The position numbers and the translations under genes are program-made. Below are positions 1 through 8,560 of a DNA stretch of 24,700 nucleotides, piece by piece. The DNA comes from Patescibacteria group bacterium (lineage in GTDB: Bacteria > Patescibacteriota > Saccharimonadia > CAILAD01 > GCA-016700035), in assembly GCA_030917125.1 (NCBI GenBank), contig JAUPVH010000068.1, positions 1 through 24,700 on the forward strand. Direction: 5' to 3'. The stretch's first letter is position 1, and every line of letters starts with the position of its first letter. A model generated the notes under the pieces. That model was not told the DNA's origin. It ran no database searches and worked only from the letters and a program-made list of their open reading frames with translations.

Positions 1-5
1 AACTC

Positions 6-1829
6 ATGCACGACGCCAAACATATTCGCAATATCGCCATTGTCGCCCACGTGGATCATGGTAAAACCACCCTTGTAGACGGGCTTTTAAAGCAATCTAA
101 AACCTTCCAAGACCATCAAGCCGAAATGAGTCAAACGACAATTTTAGACTCCGGCGATCTAGAACGTGAACGTGGTATTACCATTACTGCCAAAACTACT
201 GCTGTCGAGTACCAGGGCACAAAAATTAATATCATCGACACCCCAGGCCACGCTGACTTTTCAGGCGAAGTAGAGCGTACCCTCTCAATGGCCGATGGCG
301 TGATCCTTGTGGTTGACGCGCAAGAAGGACCGATGCCACAAACCAAGTTTGTCCTCACTCGCGCCCTCAAACTTGGCCTTAAGCCAATTGTGGTTATTAA
401 TAAAATTGATAAGCGTGACCAACGGGTTACCGAAGTGGAAGACGAAATTGGACACCTCTTTTTAGACCTCGCCACTTCAGATGATCAACTCGACTATCCT
501 ACCTACTACGCAATCGGCCGCGAAGGTAAAGCTTGGATCAGCATGCCGGCAGATCCCGCCGAATCAGCTGACCTCACGCCGGTTTTTGAAGCCATCGTGA
601 ACCACATCCCCGCCCCACGCGTGGAGGCTGAAAAGCCTTTTCAAATGCTCGTTACTTCCCTAGCCTGGGACTCATATCAGGGCAAATACGCAATTGGACG
701 CATTCAGCGTGGAGAAGTTAAAGCTGGCGATAGCATTGTTCGCATCGCCACCGACGGCAGTGAGCACAAAGTAAAAATTGATAAAATTTTTGTCTCGCGC
801 GGCCTTGAACGAGTTGATGTTGGTGTTGCCAATGCCGGCGAAATCGCCCAACTCACCGGTATAGCCGAAGCCCATATTGGCGAAACTCTTGCCGATGCCG
901 AAGCTCCCGAAGCACTACCCGTAATGGAAATCGAAGCGCCCACATTGCAGATTGCAATTAGCCCTAATACCTCACCGTTTGCTGGTAAAGAAGGTAAATT
1001 TACCACTTCCCGGCAAATTGCTGCTCGCCTGCAGAAAGAGCTGGAAACCAATGTGAGTCTGCGCGTTGAAGAGCAAGGAACCACATTCCTCGTCTCCGGT
1101 CGCGGCGAACTTCACCTCTCAGTACTTATCGAAACACTACGTCGTGAAGGCTTCGAATTAGAAGTTGGTCGCCCAACCGTTGTTTACAAAGAAGAGGATG
1201 GCAAAAAACTCGAACCAATCGAAGAGCTGATGGTTGAAGTTCCAGAAGAATTTACCGGTGCCGTGAATGCCGAGCTTGGTCGTCGACGAGCCGAAATGAA
1301 GGACATGCAGCCAACTACCAAGGGTGTCACGCAACTCGTCTTCCACCTGCCAACTCGCGCGCTTTTGGGCTTGCGTAACCTGCTCCTCACCGCCACCAAG
1401 GGAACCGTTATCATGAATAGCCTCCTCATTGGCTACGAACCAGTCGGAGCGCCACTAGCTAAACTCCGCAATGGTGTTTTAATTTCAGCCGAGACCGGTA
1501 ATGCGGTTATCTACTCACTCAAAACTGTTGAAGAACGTGGCACTGCGTTTATCGGGCCGGGCACAAAAGTATACGAAGGTATGATTATTGGCCTGAATCG
1601 TCGCTCCGATGATATGGAAATTAATGTCTGCAAAGAAAAGAAGCTCACAAATGTGCGCGCCAGCTCTACAGACATGACCACTCAGCTCACGCCATTTACC
1701 GAGCTCTCACTTGAAGAAGCTTTGGATTTCATCGAAAACGATGAGCTCCTCGAGGTAACACCAGAATCGCTTCGTATGCGTAAGCGCTTCCTCAAAGCTG
1801 GAGAACGCAAAAAAGCCTCGAAAAACTAA
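6..1829 (+). CDS. typA: Ribosome-associated GTPase TypA/BipA
   Basis: This is a 607-residue translational GTPase of the BipA/TypA family, which binds the 70S ribosome and helps 50S assembly and stress adaptation. The G domain is complete: AHVDHGKTT at residues 14-22, the RERGITI switch at 54-60, DTPGH at 78-82 and NKID at 132-135. The EF-G-like domains II, III and V follow, then the BipA-specific C-terminal region. Length is typical of the family (about 600-615). The first ATG is used; only five bases lie before it, so the promoter and any upstream neighbour are not visible. The gene ends in a Lys-rich tail and is followed by a hairpin at 1833-1856 shared with the convergent gene. The family assignment is secure; the physiological role is from family knowledge. 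Confidence 0.97.
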   Translation: MHDAKHIRNIAIVAHVDHGKTTLVDGLLKQSKTFQDHQAEMSQTTILDSGDLERERGITITAKTTAVEYQGTKINIIDTPGHADFSGEVERTLSMADGVILVVDAQEGPMPQTKFVLTRALKLGLKPIVVINKIDKRDQRVTEVEDEIGHLFLDLATSDDQLDYPTYYAIGREGKAWISMPADPAESADLTPVFEAIVNHIPAPRVEAEKPFQMLVTSLAWDSYQGKYAIGRIQRGEVKAGDSIVRIATDGSEHKVKIDKIFVSRGLERVDVGVANAGEIAQLTGIAEAHIGETLADAEAPEALPVMEIEAPTLQIAISPNTSPFAGKEGKFTTSRQIAARLQKELETNVSLRVEEQGTTFLVSGRGELHLSVLIETLRREGFELEVGRPTVVYKEEDGKKLEPIEELMVEVPEEFTGAVNAELGRRRAEMKDMQPTTKGVTQLVFHLPTRALLGLRNLLLTATKGTVIMNSLLIGYEPVGAPLAKLRNGVLISAETGNAVIYSLKTVEERGTAFIGPGTKVYEGMIIGLNRRSDDMEINVCKEKKLTNVRASSTDMTTQLTPFTELSLEEALDFIENDELLEVTPESLRMRKRFLKAGERKKASKN

Positions 1830-1832
1830 AAA

Positions 1833-1856
1833 ACTGAAGAGCAGTAACTCTTCAGT
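1833..1856 (-). terminator. Intrinsic terminator between convergent genes
   Basis: There is a perfect 9-bp stem (1833-1841 with 1848-1856) and a 6-nt loop. On the - strand it is followed by TTTTTAGTTTTT, so it best fits as the terminator of the 139-residue gene. On the + strand it directly follows typA but lacks a U tract, so any role there is weaker. Confidence 0.75.
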
Positions 1857-1874
1857 AGTGATTGCGGTCGCTCC

Positions 1875-2294
1875 TCAAGGCCAAGGATGACCCGATGCAG
1901 CCACATGAGCTGCGATGTGCTCGCGAATAGTAGTGATGGAATAATCGCCTGGATTTTTTCTGCTCCACGAACCTCGTTCGTACACCTTGCCGTTCCGCTT
2001 CACCATGAGAGCATGGGTCACAGTGTAATAGGAATCGTGCGTGCCTGAAGCAATTGTTTCGCGAGTACCGATGATCCAACCTCTGGTCGAACCCATCAAA
2101 TGCACACGTTTGGCCCAGGCTACGAACTGCTGAATCAGCTCCATATTCTGAGCAGCGTTAGCCTCAAAAGTCTGCTGTGCTGCTTCGCGTAGATGAGTAG
2201 CCGCATCAAGCGATGCCTGCCTTTCTCGTAGCGTATCTTCGGCGGCTATGCGGCGTTGATTGGCTATACGCTGGATTACTTCATCATTACTCAT
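1875..2294 (-). CDS. Hypothetical protein with N-terminal helix
   Basis: I do not recognise this 139-residue protein. Residues 1-60 are rich in Ala, Gln, Arg and Glu and look like a long amphipathic helix or coiled coil. The C-terminal half is a compact mixed region (GWIIGTRETIASGTHDSYYT, then an ALMVKRNGKVYERG stretch) that could be a small beta-rich domain. There is no signal peptide or membrane segment. It is likely real: the start has GGAG eight bases upstream, a near-consensus promoter lies at 2333-2361 and a terminator at 1833-1856, so it forms a monocistronic unit. It lies convergent to typA. Confidence 0.7.
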   Translation of the reverse strand: MSNDEVIQRIANQRRIAAEDTLRERQASLDAATHLREAAQQTFEANAAQNMELIQQFVAWAKRVHLMGSTRGWIIGTRETIASGTHDSYYTVTHALMVKRNGKVYERGSWSRKNPGDYSITTIREHIAAHVAASGHPWP

Positions 2295-2332
2295 TGGTAC
2301 TCCACTTCAAGAAGAATGAAAAGGTTGTGCAT

Positions 2333-2361
2333 ATAATAAAATAAATAATAATATTTGACAA
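2333..2361 (-). promoter_or_regulatory. Promoter of the 139-residue gene
   Basis: On the - strand TTGTCA (2356-2361) and TATTAT (2333-2338) are separated by 17 bases, each one mismatch from consensus. The stretch is strongly AT-rich and lies just after the end of the helicase gene. Confidence 0.65.
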
Positions 2362-2374
2362 TAGTATTATTATT

Positions 2375-5300
2375 CTACAATTTTTTTAATGGAGCAAAAT
2401 TCAGATTCAGCCGCTTAATCCCTACTCGGTCAAACGACACCTGCACATCATCTTCTTCAATATCTAGTACCTTGCCAACGCCAAACATGGCGTGCTCCAC
2501 TCTATCGCCAATTTCCAGCTCGACAACGTGCTCGAATTCATCGGGAAACGGATCACTGCGATAACCAGATTTTTGCGCAACGCCGCCAAGCTTGAGTGCG
2601 CCTACACCTAACTTATGCGGGCCGGCAATTAGCCCAGATTCACAGAATTCTGGCGGGATTTCCATGACAAAGCGCGAAATAGCATTGCGCTGAGTCGAGC
2701 CGTAGAGTAACCGCATCGTAGCGTGCGTGAGATATAAACGCTCACGCGCTCGCGTCATCCCCACGTAGCACAGCCGGCGCTCTTCTTCGAGCTCTGCGGG
2801 TTCGAATAGCGTACGCGAATGCGGGAAAATCCCCTCTTCCATACCAATCATAAACACCACTCGGAACTCCAGACCCTTGGCGGCGTGCAGGGTCATCATT
2901 GTAACTGCATCGGTGCTTGCCTCCCAGCTATCAAGATCTGTAACGAGCGAGATTTCCGATAAAAACTCCTCGAGTGCCGTCGTGCCAAATCCTCGCGCCA
3001 CGCCCAGAAACTCTTGTACGTTTTCAATGCGATCACCAGCTGTCAGCGAACCATCATTGAGCGCATCCAAATAGCCAGTTTTCTTTAAAATAAGTTCAGC
3101 CAGCTCCGCCACCGGCAAACGCTCGGAGGATTCACGAAAATCATGAATGAGCGCTGCAAAATCCTCATAGGCGGCCTTAGCTTTTGGTGTAAGGCCAGGA
3201 ACTTCTGCCGCACTCGCGCAGGCAGTGAGAATATCTAAATCGTGCAGGGCAGCGTAATCGCTCATCACCGCGAGCGATTTATCCCCCAGCCCACGCGCCG
3301 GAACATTTACAATGCGCCGCCAGCTGACGGTGTCTTGCGGGTTGGCCACAAAGCGCATATATGCCAATGTATCTTTAATTTCTTTACGTTCGTAGAAGCG
3401 CAAACCACCCACAATTTGATACGGCATGTTGTAGCGCAGAAACGATTCTTCAAGGCTGCGAGACTGAGCGTTAGTTCGATAGAGCACTGCGCAATCTGAA
3501 TGTTTGTAGCCTTGCTCTGCAACAAGCCGATCGATAGTCTGAATCACAAATTGCCCTTCAGCCTGCTCGTCGGCAACCTGCTGGATAATAATCTTTTCGC
3601 CATTACCAAGATTCGTGAAAAGCTGCTTATCGGTCCGCACAGTATTTTTAGTAATCACCGAATGTGCGGCATCTAAAATGTGTTGGGTCGAACGATAATT
3701 CTGCTCGAGTTTAATAACTTTTGCAGCTGGATAATCCGATTCGAAATTGAGAATATTCTCGTAATTTGCGCCACGCCATGAGTAAATTGAGTTATGAACA
3801 ACTACTTCTTCAGCCAAGTAATTGTGTACCTTATCTACATCTAAATCGTAAACAAAGCCATTATATTGTTCGCGCTTAATCGTACTAACTGGATCATCCA
3901 CTATACTACCAGACTGATCTAATGTCGGCAGCATCATGTCTGCGTGTAACTGACCTGCAGGCATAAAAGTATATTTATTTTCTGTTATATACCCATACCT
4001 AGCAATCCGATAAGTTGACTTTGCATGCTCATCTAGATTATCAAGCAATGCTTCTAAAGCGCCATAATCTAAACTGTGCGCCTCGATGCGCCAAGTCTCT
4101 GCTCGAGCTTCCCTGATTTGCATACCTAGTTCATTTAGTTGCTTTAAGCTATCTAGATGCTTTGTGTTCGCACTCAAACGACTCGCAGACCAGGGACTTC
4201 TCAGGCTCGATCTCCTATCACCAAATAATACTAAATTAAGATTCATTCGTTGCTGTTCACCTCGTGTGGTAGCCTGAGGCATAAAATGAGGGTACTGAAA
4301 ATGTAAACCCTGATCAGTCATCAACTGTTCTGCCCGCTCTACAGTATCGATATCTTGATAAAGTCGGTCAATCTGATCTTGCTTGAGTCCCATACTACGA
4401 TTTACCAACCCATGAAAGACCATCATAGGAATACCGTATTTATATGCAAAGAAAGCCTCTTTAAGCTGCGCTTCTGAACGACTTTTTTCTACAGCCAGTA
4501 TCCACATACGATCTGCTCGTTCCTGGTTTGCTCGCACTCGTAAGCCAACATCATGTTTCTTACCATCAAACCGTATCCCCTTCGTCATGCCTATGCGATA
4601 GCCTTTCGACGCTGAATACATAAGATAGACGAAATAATCTTGAGTAACTCCCGAGCGCGCAAAGAGGATATGGTTTGGAGTTACGCGTAAGACCTTACCT
4701 GATTGCGTTGTAATGCGCAGCATATCCCCCTGATATTTAAAGCGCTTGCGTGCCGACACTGGAAAACTATGTGTCTTACCATAACCCGCTGCAGCCAGCA
4801 AACGGTCGCCTTTCTTAATCTGCTCAATTGGCATTTCCCCGTTAGGAGTTTTAACAAGGCTACCCTCCGGAAGACACTGCCAATCATCTCCAACTACACA
4901 AATATTATTATGCACCTGAGCAAGCAACTGAATAAGTTTGTACTGTGCATGATTGGTGTCTTGATACTCATCTACCAAAATGTAAGCGAATTGCTTTTGA
5001 TAGCGCTCTAATATTTCCGTATTTTCCTCAAACAAGCGCACGGTGAGCATAATGATATCGTCAAAATCCATGGCGCCATTTTCGCGCAAACGCTTTTGAT
5101 ATTCCGGATACACTCGGGCTGCCGTTTCTTGCACTCGACCCTGTGCCAACTTGGCATATTCACCTGGCAGCATCAGCTCGTTTTTCGCAGAAGAAATTGC
5201 CGAACGAATAGCCTGCGGGGAGAAAACTTTTTCTTGGATTCCAAGATCCTTACAGACTAACTTCACGACCGCCTGCGCATCGGCTTCATCGTAGATGACG

Positions 5301-5638
5301 AAGCTCTGCGGGTAACCAAGATGCATTGCCTCACGACGCAAAATACGTACTGCAATTGCATGAAATGTTCCTAGAAATGGGATGTAGCTCTTATCATCAC
5401 TCTCGCGCCCCAAAAGCGCATTTAATCGTTGGCGCATCTCTGCGGCGGCTTTGTTGGTAAAGGTAACTGCCAAAATATGCGAGGGATGAACTTTTTTTTC
5501 TTCAACTAAGTACGCAATCCTGTGCGTGAGCGTTTTAGTTTTGCCCGAGCCAGCTCCAGCCAACATTAGTACTGGGCCATCCACGGCTAAAACACCGTCG
5601 CGCTGGGCTTCGTTTAAATCTTGTAGAAGTGCATGCAT
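2375..5638 (-). CDS. pcrA: PcrA/UvrD-type helicase with intein
   Basis: This is a superfamily 1A 3'-5' DNA helicase used in repair and in clearing replication or transcription blocks. The open frame is 1087 residues, but residues 255-616 are an intein, leaving a 725-residue helicase of normal PcrA/UvrD length. Visible motifs are Walker A AGAGSGKT (27-34), TFTNKAA (59-65), LVDEYQDTN (221-229), motif III GDDWQ/SIYSWRGA split by the intein, EQNYRST, VMMTLHAAKGLE and VGMTRARERL. Motif III reads GDDWQ where most relatives have GDDDQ. A TAAAAT box at 5646-5651 lies seven bases before the ATG, suggesting a leaderless message. UvrD and Rep are the alternative names; the C-terminal Tudor-like tail (GDRVEHAMFGVGKVLDIE) favours PcrA/UvrD. 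Confidence 0.95.
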   Translation of the reverse strand: MHALLQDLNEAQRDGVLAVDGPVLMLAGAGSGKTKTLTHRIAYLVEEKKVHPSHILAVTFTNKAAAEMRQRLNALLGRESDDKSYIPFLGTFHAIAVRILRREAMHLGYPQSFVIYDEADAQAVVKLVCKDLGIQEKVFSPQAIRSAISSAKNELMLPGEYAKLAQGRVQETAARVYPEYQKRLRENGAMDFDDIIMLTVRLFEENTEILERYQKQFAYILVDEYQDTNHAQYKLIQLLAQVHNNICVVGDDWQCLPEGSLVKTPNGEMPIEQIKKGDRLLAAAGYGKTHSFPVSARKRFKYQGDMLRITTQSGKVLRVTPNHILFARSGVTQDYFVYLMYSASKGYRIGMTKGIRFDGKKHDVGLRVRANQERADRMWILAVEKSRSEAQLKEAFFAYKYGIPMMVFHGLVNRSMGLKQDQIDRLYQDIDTVERAEQLMTDQGLHFQYPHFMPQATTRGEQQRMNLNLVLFGDRRSSLRSPWSASRLSANTKHLDSLKQLNELGMQIREARAETWRIEAHSLDYGALEALLDNLDEHAKSTYRIARYGYITENKYTFMPAGQLHADMMLPTLDQSGSIVDDPVSTIKREQYNGFVYDLDVDKVHNYLAEEVVVHNSIYSWRGANYENILNFESDYPAAKVIKLEQNYRSTQHILDAAHSVITKNTVRTDKQLFTNLGNGEKIIIQQVADEQAEGQFVIQTIDRLVAEQGYKHSDCAVLYRTNAQSRSLEESFLRYNMPYQIVGGLRFYERKEIKDTLAYMRFVANPQDTVSWRRIVNVPARGLGDKSLAVMSDYAALHDLDILTACASAAEVPGLTPKAKAAYEDFAALIHDFRESSERLPVAELAELILKKTGYLDALNDGSLTAGDRIENVQEFLGVARGFGTTALEEFLSEISLVTDLDSWEASTDAVTMMTLHAAKGLEFRVVFMIGMEEGIFPHSRTLFEPAELEEERRLCYVGMTRARERLYLTHATMRLLYGSTQRNAISRFVMEIPPEFCESGLIAGPHKLGVGALKLGGVAQKSGYRSDPFPDEFEHVVELEIGDRVEHAMFGVGKVLDIEEDDVQVSFDRVGIKRLNLNFAPLKKL
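3791..4876 (-). mobile_element. Intein in helicase motif III, GIY-YIG-like domain
   Basis: This is a 362-residue in-frame insertion that should self-splice. It begins with Cys (CLPEGSLVKTPNGE), contains the block B TPNH motif (intein residues 66-69), and ends with VYDLDVDKVHNYL plus a terminal His-Asn. The next extein residue is Ser, a valid +1 nucleophile. Removing it restores GDDWQ-SIYSWRGA. I see no LAGLIDADG or HNH block. Instead residues 81-150 read YFVYLMY, then GYRIGMT, an Arg, and EAFFAYKYGIP, matching the order of GIY-YIG nucleases (Tyr, Tyr-x-Ile-Gly, Arg, Glu). The remaining ~190 residues before the C-terminal splicing blocks are unassigned. Splicing ability is clear from the motifs; nuclease activity is inferred. 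Confidence 0.93.
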
Positions 5639-5739
5639 ACCTACTATTTTACCTCAAGAAAGCATAAGCCGAAAGTGCTACGAAAACTCTTATGTTTAAT
5701 GTGTGTTGCGAAAAGAAAAACTGTATACTTGAAGGCAAG

Positions 5740-6729
5740 ATGGAACCAACACCACCAAATGACACCATGCCTGTTCCGACCGGCGAAAAAGAATTTGCCA
5801 AAAAAGGTAATGACCCAGAAATCACGCCCGCCGAACTCCAGAAGCGTAAGATTATTAAAATTGCGATCATTGCCGTTGTCGCCATCGCACTCATTACCAT
5901 CGTACCCGTCATCATTCTGACAGTCCTACAAAACACCAAAAAAGAGACCACCGACAACAACCTCGTTGTCACGCCAAAACCATCGGTCGATCCAACCGCA
6001 ACCTCCGACTTGGGCCCAGAGCGCGTATTTGTACGCAATGCAGCCAGCTTTAACGTTCCCTACAACCTCGCCATTACCGTTCCAACGGCCTGGGATGCCG
6101 CCTTTACCGACTCGCCAAGTAAGGCCTACCCCTGGGAAAGCAGCACCCTCACTCAAGCGCTCACCTCAAAGTTTTCACCGCTCTCGAGCTCGAACACGAG
6201 CATTGTATCTGGTAACTACATTGCAATTATGGACATCACTGAGTGGCTTAAAACCGATAAGAATGTCGTCCCGATGACTGTGGCTCAAAAGCAAAAATGG
6301 TTTACTGACCTCACTGCAATCACGCCGCAAAATATCACCACACTCTCTAGCGCCATACCAAACCCACGTCTCAGCTCCGAAGCTGGCGGTCGCCAACATC
6401 TTACCCCCATCTCGGTTACCGAAAATCGTTTACGTGGTATGAGCTACATCACCAATCGTGCCAGTTCAGCGTACACCCCAGAAATCATTACTATGCTTGC
6501 GGGAACGTACGAGGGCAAAAAGCTTATTATCTACAGTCAACACAACGTGCGCGACACTGCCTGGGCAACCATTAACGAACTTCGCGAACGTAGCGATCAG
6601 GAAACTACCGCGCAAATAAACGCGACTGTGGCAGATTTTCAGCGCGGACTATTGGGTGCCGATACACTCGCAATTCATGACGAATATCTCAAGGCCATCA
6701 ACACCGTCTCACTCAAATTGGCCGAGTAG
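5740..6729 (+). CDS. Membrane-anchored hypothetical protein
   Basis: This is a 329-residue protein with a Pro/Lys-rich cytoplasmic N-terminus, a single membrane segment at about residues 38-63, a Thr/Asp-rich linker, and an extracytoplasmic domain of about 240 residues. I chose ATG 5740 because the frame upstream (from 5692) starts in a Cys-rich stretch with no ribosome site. A TATACT box at 5724-5729 lies ten bases before this ATG. The outer domain contains ITVPTAWDAAF and TMLAGTYEGKKLIIYSQHNV, resembling solute- or surface-exposed domains of unknown function common in CPR genomes. It ends three bases before the convergent ppa gene. I do not recognise a specific function. Confidence 0.8.
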   Translation: MEPTPPNDTMPVPTGEKEFAKKGNDPEITPAELQKRKIIKIAIIAVVAIALITIVPVIILTVLQNTKKETTDNNLVVTPKPSVDPTATSDLGPERVFVRNAASFNVPYNLAITVPTAWDAAFTDSPSKAYPWESSTLTQALTSKFSPLSSSNTSIVSGNYIAIMDITEWLKTDKNVVPMTVAQKQKWFTDLTAITPQNITTLSSAIPNPRLSSEAGGRQHLTPISVTENRLRGMSYITNRASSAYTPEIITMLAGTYEGKKLIIYSQHNVRDTAWATINELRERSDQETTAQINATVADFQRGLLGADTLAIHDEYLKAINTVSLKLAE

Positions 6730-6732
6730 CCC

Positions 6733-7254
6733 TTACTTAGTACGAGTTTTTACGATGTGCTCGCGAGCACCAGTGGCATCAGCCCAGCCATCAAAGTGTA
6801 CGTCTACGCCCGACCAGTCATTTTTCCAGTCCTTGTAGTGGCTGTAGAAGTGCTCAACATATTTTTTAAATTCATCACCCAGTTGATCAACTTCTGTGAG
6901 ATGGTCCTTGGTGGCGTCTTTCACAGCAACACAAATGAGTTTTTCGTCGCCTTCACCGTCATCAACCATACGCACCATACCAATAGCACGACACGGCACC
7001 ACGACACCTGGATACAATGGCTCATCAATCAAAACTAGCGCATCAAGCGGATCTCCATCATCGCAGAGCGTATCTGGTACATAGCCATAGTCATATGGAT
7101 AGCCAAAGGCAACATTATTTACGCGATCCAAAAACACTGCACCGGTATCCTTATCGACTTCGTACTTATTTTTTAGTTGACCGCGTGGGATTTCGATTAC
7201 AACATTTACTACTTCTGGTGCTTTTTCACCAATTCCAACATTCTTTAAAGACAT
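6733..7254 (-). CDS. ppa: Inorganic pyrophosphatase (family I)
   Basis: This 173-residue soluble enzyme hydrolyses pyrophosphate to phosphate, pulling biosynthetic reactions forward. It has the family I signature D-G-D-P-L-D (residues 66-71), the EIPRG start of the active site (21-25), the YDYGYVP stretch (54-60) and the C-terminal HYKDWKN segment. Length matches bacterial hexameric enzymes. The start has GGAG six bases upstream of ATG 7254. It is the last of a - strand run of pyk, a 3-TM protein, tpiA and ppa, with a 63-base gap after tpiA; this suggests, but does not prove, cotranscription. Confidence 0.97.
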   Translation of the reverse strand: MSLKNVGIGEKAPEVVNVVIEIPRGQLKNKYEVDKDTGAVFLDRVNNVAFGYPYDYGYVPDTLCDDGDPLDALVLIDEPLYPGVVVPCRAIGMVRMVDDGEGDEKLICVAVKDATKDHLTEVDQLGDEFKKYVEHFYSHYKDWKNDWSGVDVHFDGWADATGAREHIVKTRTK

Positions 7255-7317
7255 AGTTTCTCCAGATAGTTATGTTATTTAGATTACCATGAGAGCGCCA
7301 AAAGACAAGGTTGAGCT

Positions 7318-8082
7318 TTATGCTGCTGCTTTCTCTATAATGCTCGCAAAACTCTTATAATTGGTGCTCGCGCCCCCCACTAAGAGGCCCTGGCAATCCT
7401 GCAGTTTTAAATAGCTAGCGGCATTACTCGCGTTTACGCTGCCGCCATAGAGCAAGGGAACCGCATTCGCCAAAGCCGATCCATGCAGCGCACCAAGCGA
7501 CTTACGAATGTATTCAAACATCTCGCGAGCATCCCCGGGCTTAGCGCTTTCTCCACTGCCAATCGCCCAAACTGGCTCGTAGGCAATTATTACATCACCC
7601 ATCTCCTCGGGGGTTAAAAGCGACAAACCAGTTTCGAGCTGATCGGCTACCACCTGCTTAGCATGACCAGATTCTCGCTCATGACGGGTCTCTCCCACGC
7701 ACAAAATTGGGGTTAAACCGTGTCGACGAGTAGCCGCAACTTTTTGTGCGATCAAGCCATCGCGTTCATGAAACGTATGGCGACGCTCGGAATGCCCGCA
7801 CAGTACAAAGTGAACCAAATCTGCCACCATCGCCACACTCACTTCGCCAGTAAAGGCACCCTCATCCATCGGATAGGCATTTTGCACGCCTAAAGAAAAC
7901 TTATCGTGCTCAGATAGCTCCTGGCGCACGGTCGTGAGATCGACTGCCGGCGGACACAAAACAACCTCCACATCAGCCGGCACGCGCCCAACTTCTTTTT
8001 TTAAGCGATTCACCAAAAGACTCGCCTCCGAGGGAGAGCAGTACATTTTCCAGTTACCAACGATGTAAGTCTTCTTTGTCAT
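7318..8082 (-). CDS. tpiA: Triosephosphate isomerase
   Basis: This 254-residue TIM-barrel enzyme interconverts dihydroxyacetone phosphate and glyceraldehyde 3-phosphate in glycolysis. Catalytic residues are present: Asn10 and Lys12 in GNWKM, His97 in CGHSERR, and Glu169 in AYEPVWAIGSG. The C-terminal phosphate-binding LLYGGSVN and GLLVGGAS loops are also intact. A TACAAT box lies 14 bases before the start, so it may have its own promoter, although it also lies 34 bases downstream of the 3-TM gene in a glycolytic run with pyk. Confidence 0.98.
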   Translation of the reverse strand: MTKKTYIVGNWKMYCSPSEASLLVNRLKKEVGRVPADVEVVLCPPAVDLTTVRQELSEHDKFSLGVQNAYPMDEGAFTGEVSVAMVADLVHFVLCGHSERRHTFHERDGLIAQKVAATRRHGLTPILCVGETRHERESGHAKQVVADQLETGLSLLTPEEMGDVIIAYEPVWAIGSGESAKPGDAREMFEYIRKSLGALHGSALANAVPLLYGGSVNASNAASYLKLQDCQGLLVGGASTNYKSFASIIEKAAA

Positions 8083-8116
8083 AATTCTTATGTTCTATTG
8101 TAGCATTTTGTCGGGC

Positions 8117-8557
8117 CTAAAAAAGTGCAATCGCGAGCAGGCGTGAAACCATGTATTGGCCAAACAGTATTACGGCAGTATAGATCACTAAAAATTTCCA
8201 CCGTATGCCCTGCTTATATGCTAGCTGCATCGCAAATAAACCGAGCGCCAAGAGGCTCAGTACCAAAGAAAGCTGTAGGGCTACATAAATCTTGCCGTTC
8301 GGTTCGCACCATAGCGGCAAAATATAGGCCTGCTCATAGCCGCAGTTTGCCAGAAGTTCAAGCGAGAACGACCAGGCGAGCCAAAACTCAATCAGTAAAA
8401 ATGGTACAAAAAATACTGCCTGCCACCAACGGGTATATTTTGGTAAACGCTTCGGGGGTGGTGGCACATTAGCGACATACTGACCGCTCGAACTCGCCTT
8501 CCGAACTTGGCGGGGTTTTGCGGTAGAGCTACGCTTTGTTGATTTCTTTGTCGCCAT
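8117..8557 (-). CDS. Small three-TM membrane protein
   Basis: This is a 146-residue protein with a very basic, Ser/Lys/Pro-rich cytoplasmic N-terminus (residues 1-43) and about three hydrophobic segments (roughly 46-68, 91-112 and 120-143). Two Cys residues (CGYEQ and LWCEP) fall in the loop between the first and second segments, probably outside the membrane. The start lies three bases after the pyk stop, so it is almost certainly cotranscribed with pyk. I recognise no family; its placement between two glycolytic genes does not by itself define a role. Confidence 0.75.
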   Translation of the reverse strand: MATKKSTKRSSTAKPRQVRKASSSGQYVANVPPPPKRLPKYTRWWQAVFFVPFLLIEFWLAWSFSLELLANCGYEQAYILPLWCEPNGKIYVALQLSLVLSLLALGLFAMQLAYKQGIRWKFLVIYTAVILFGQYMVSRLLAIALF

Positions 8558-8560
8558 CGG

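Noticed and set aside
3791..4876. LAGLIDADG homing endonuclease in the intein
   Set aside because: I could find no pair of LAGLIDADG helices; the visible order of residues fits GIY-YIG instead.
4703..5011. 102-codon + strand frame
   Set aside because: It lies wholly inside pcrA and its intein on the opposite strand and has no ribosome site or protein-like motif.
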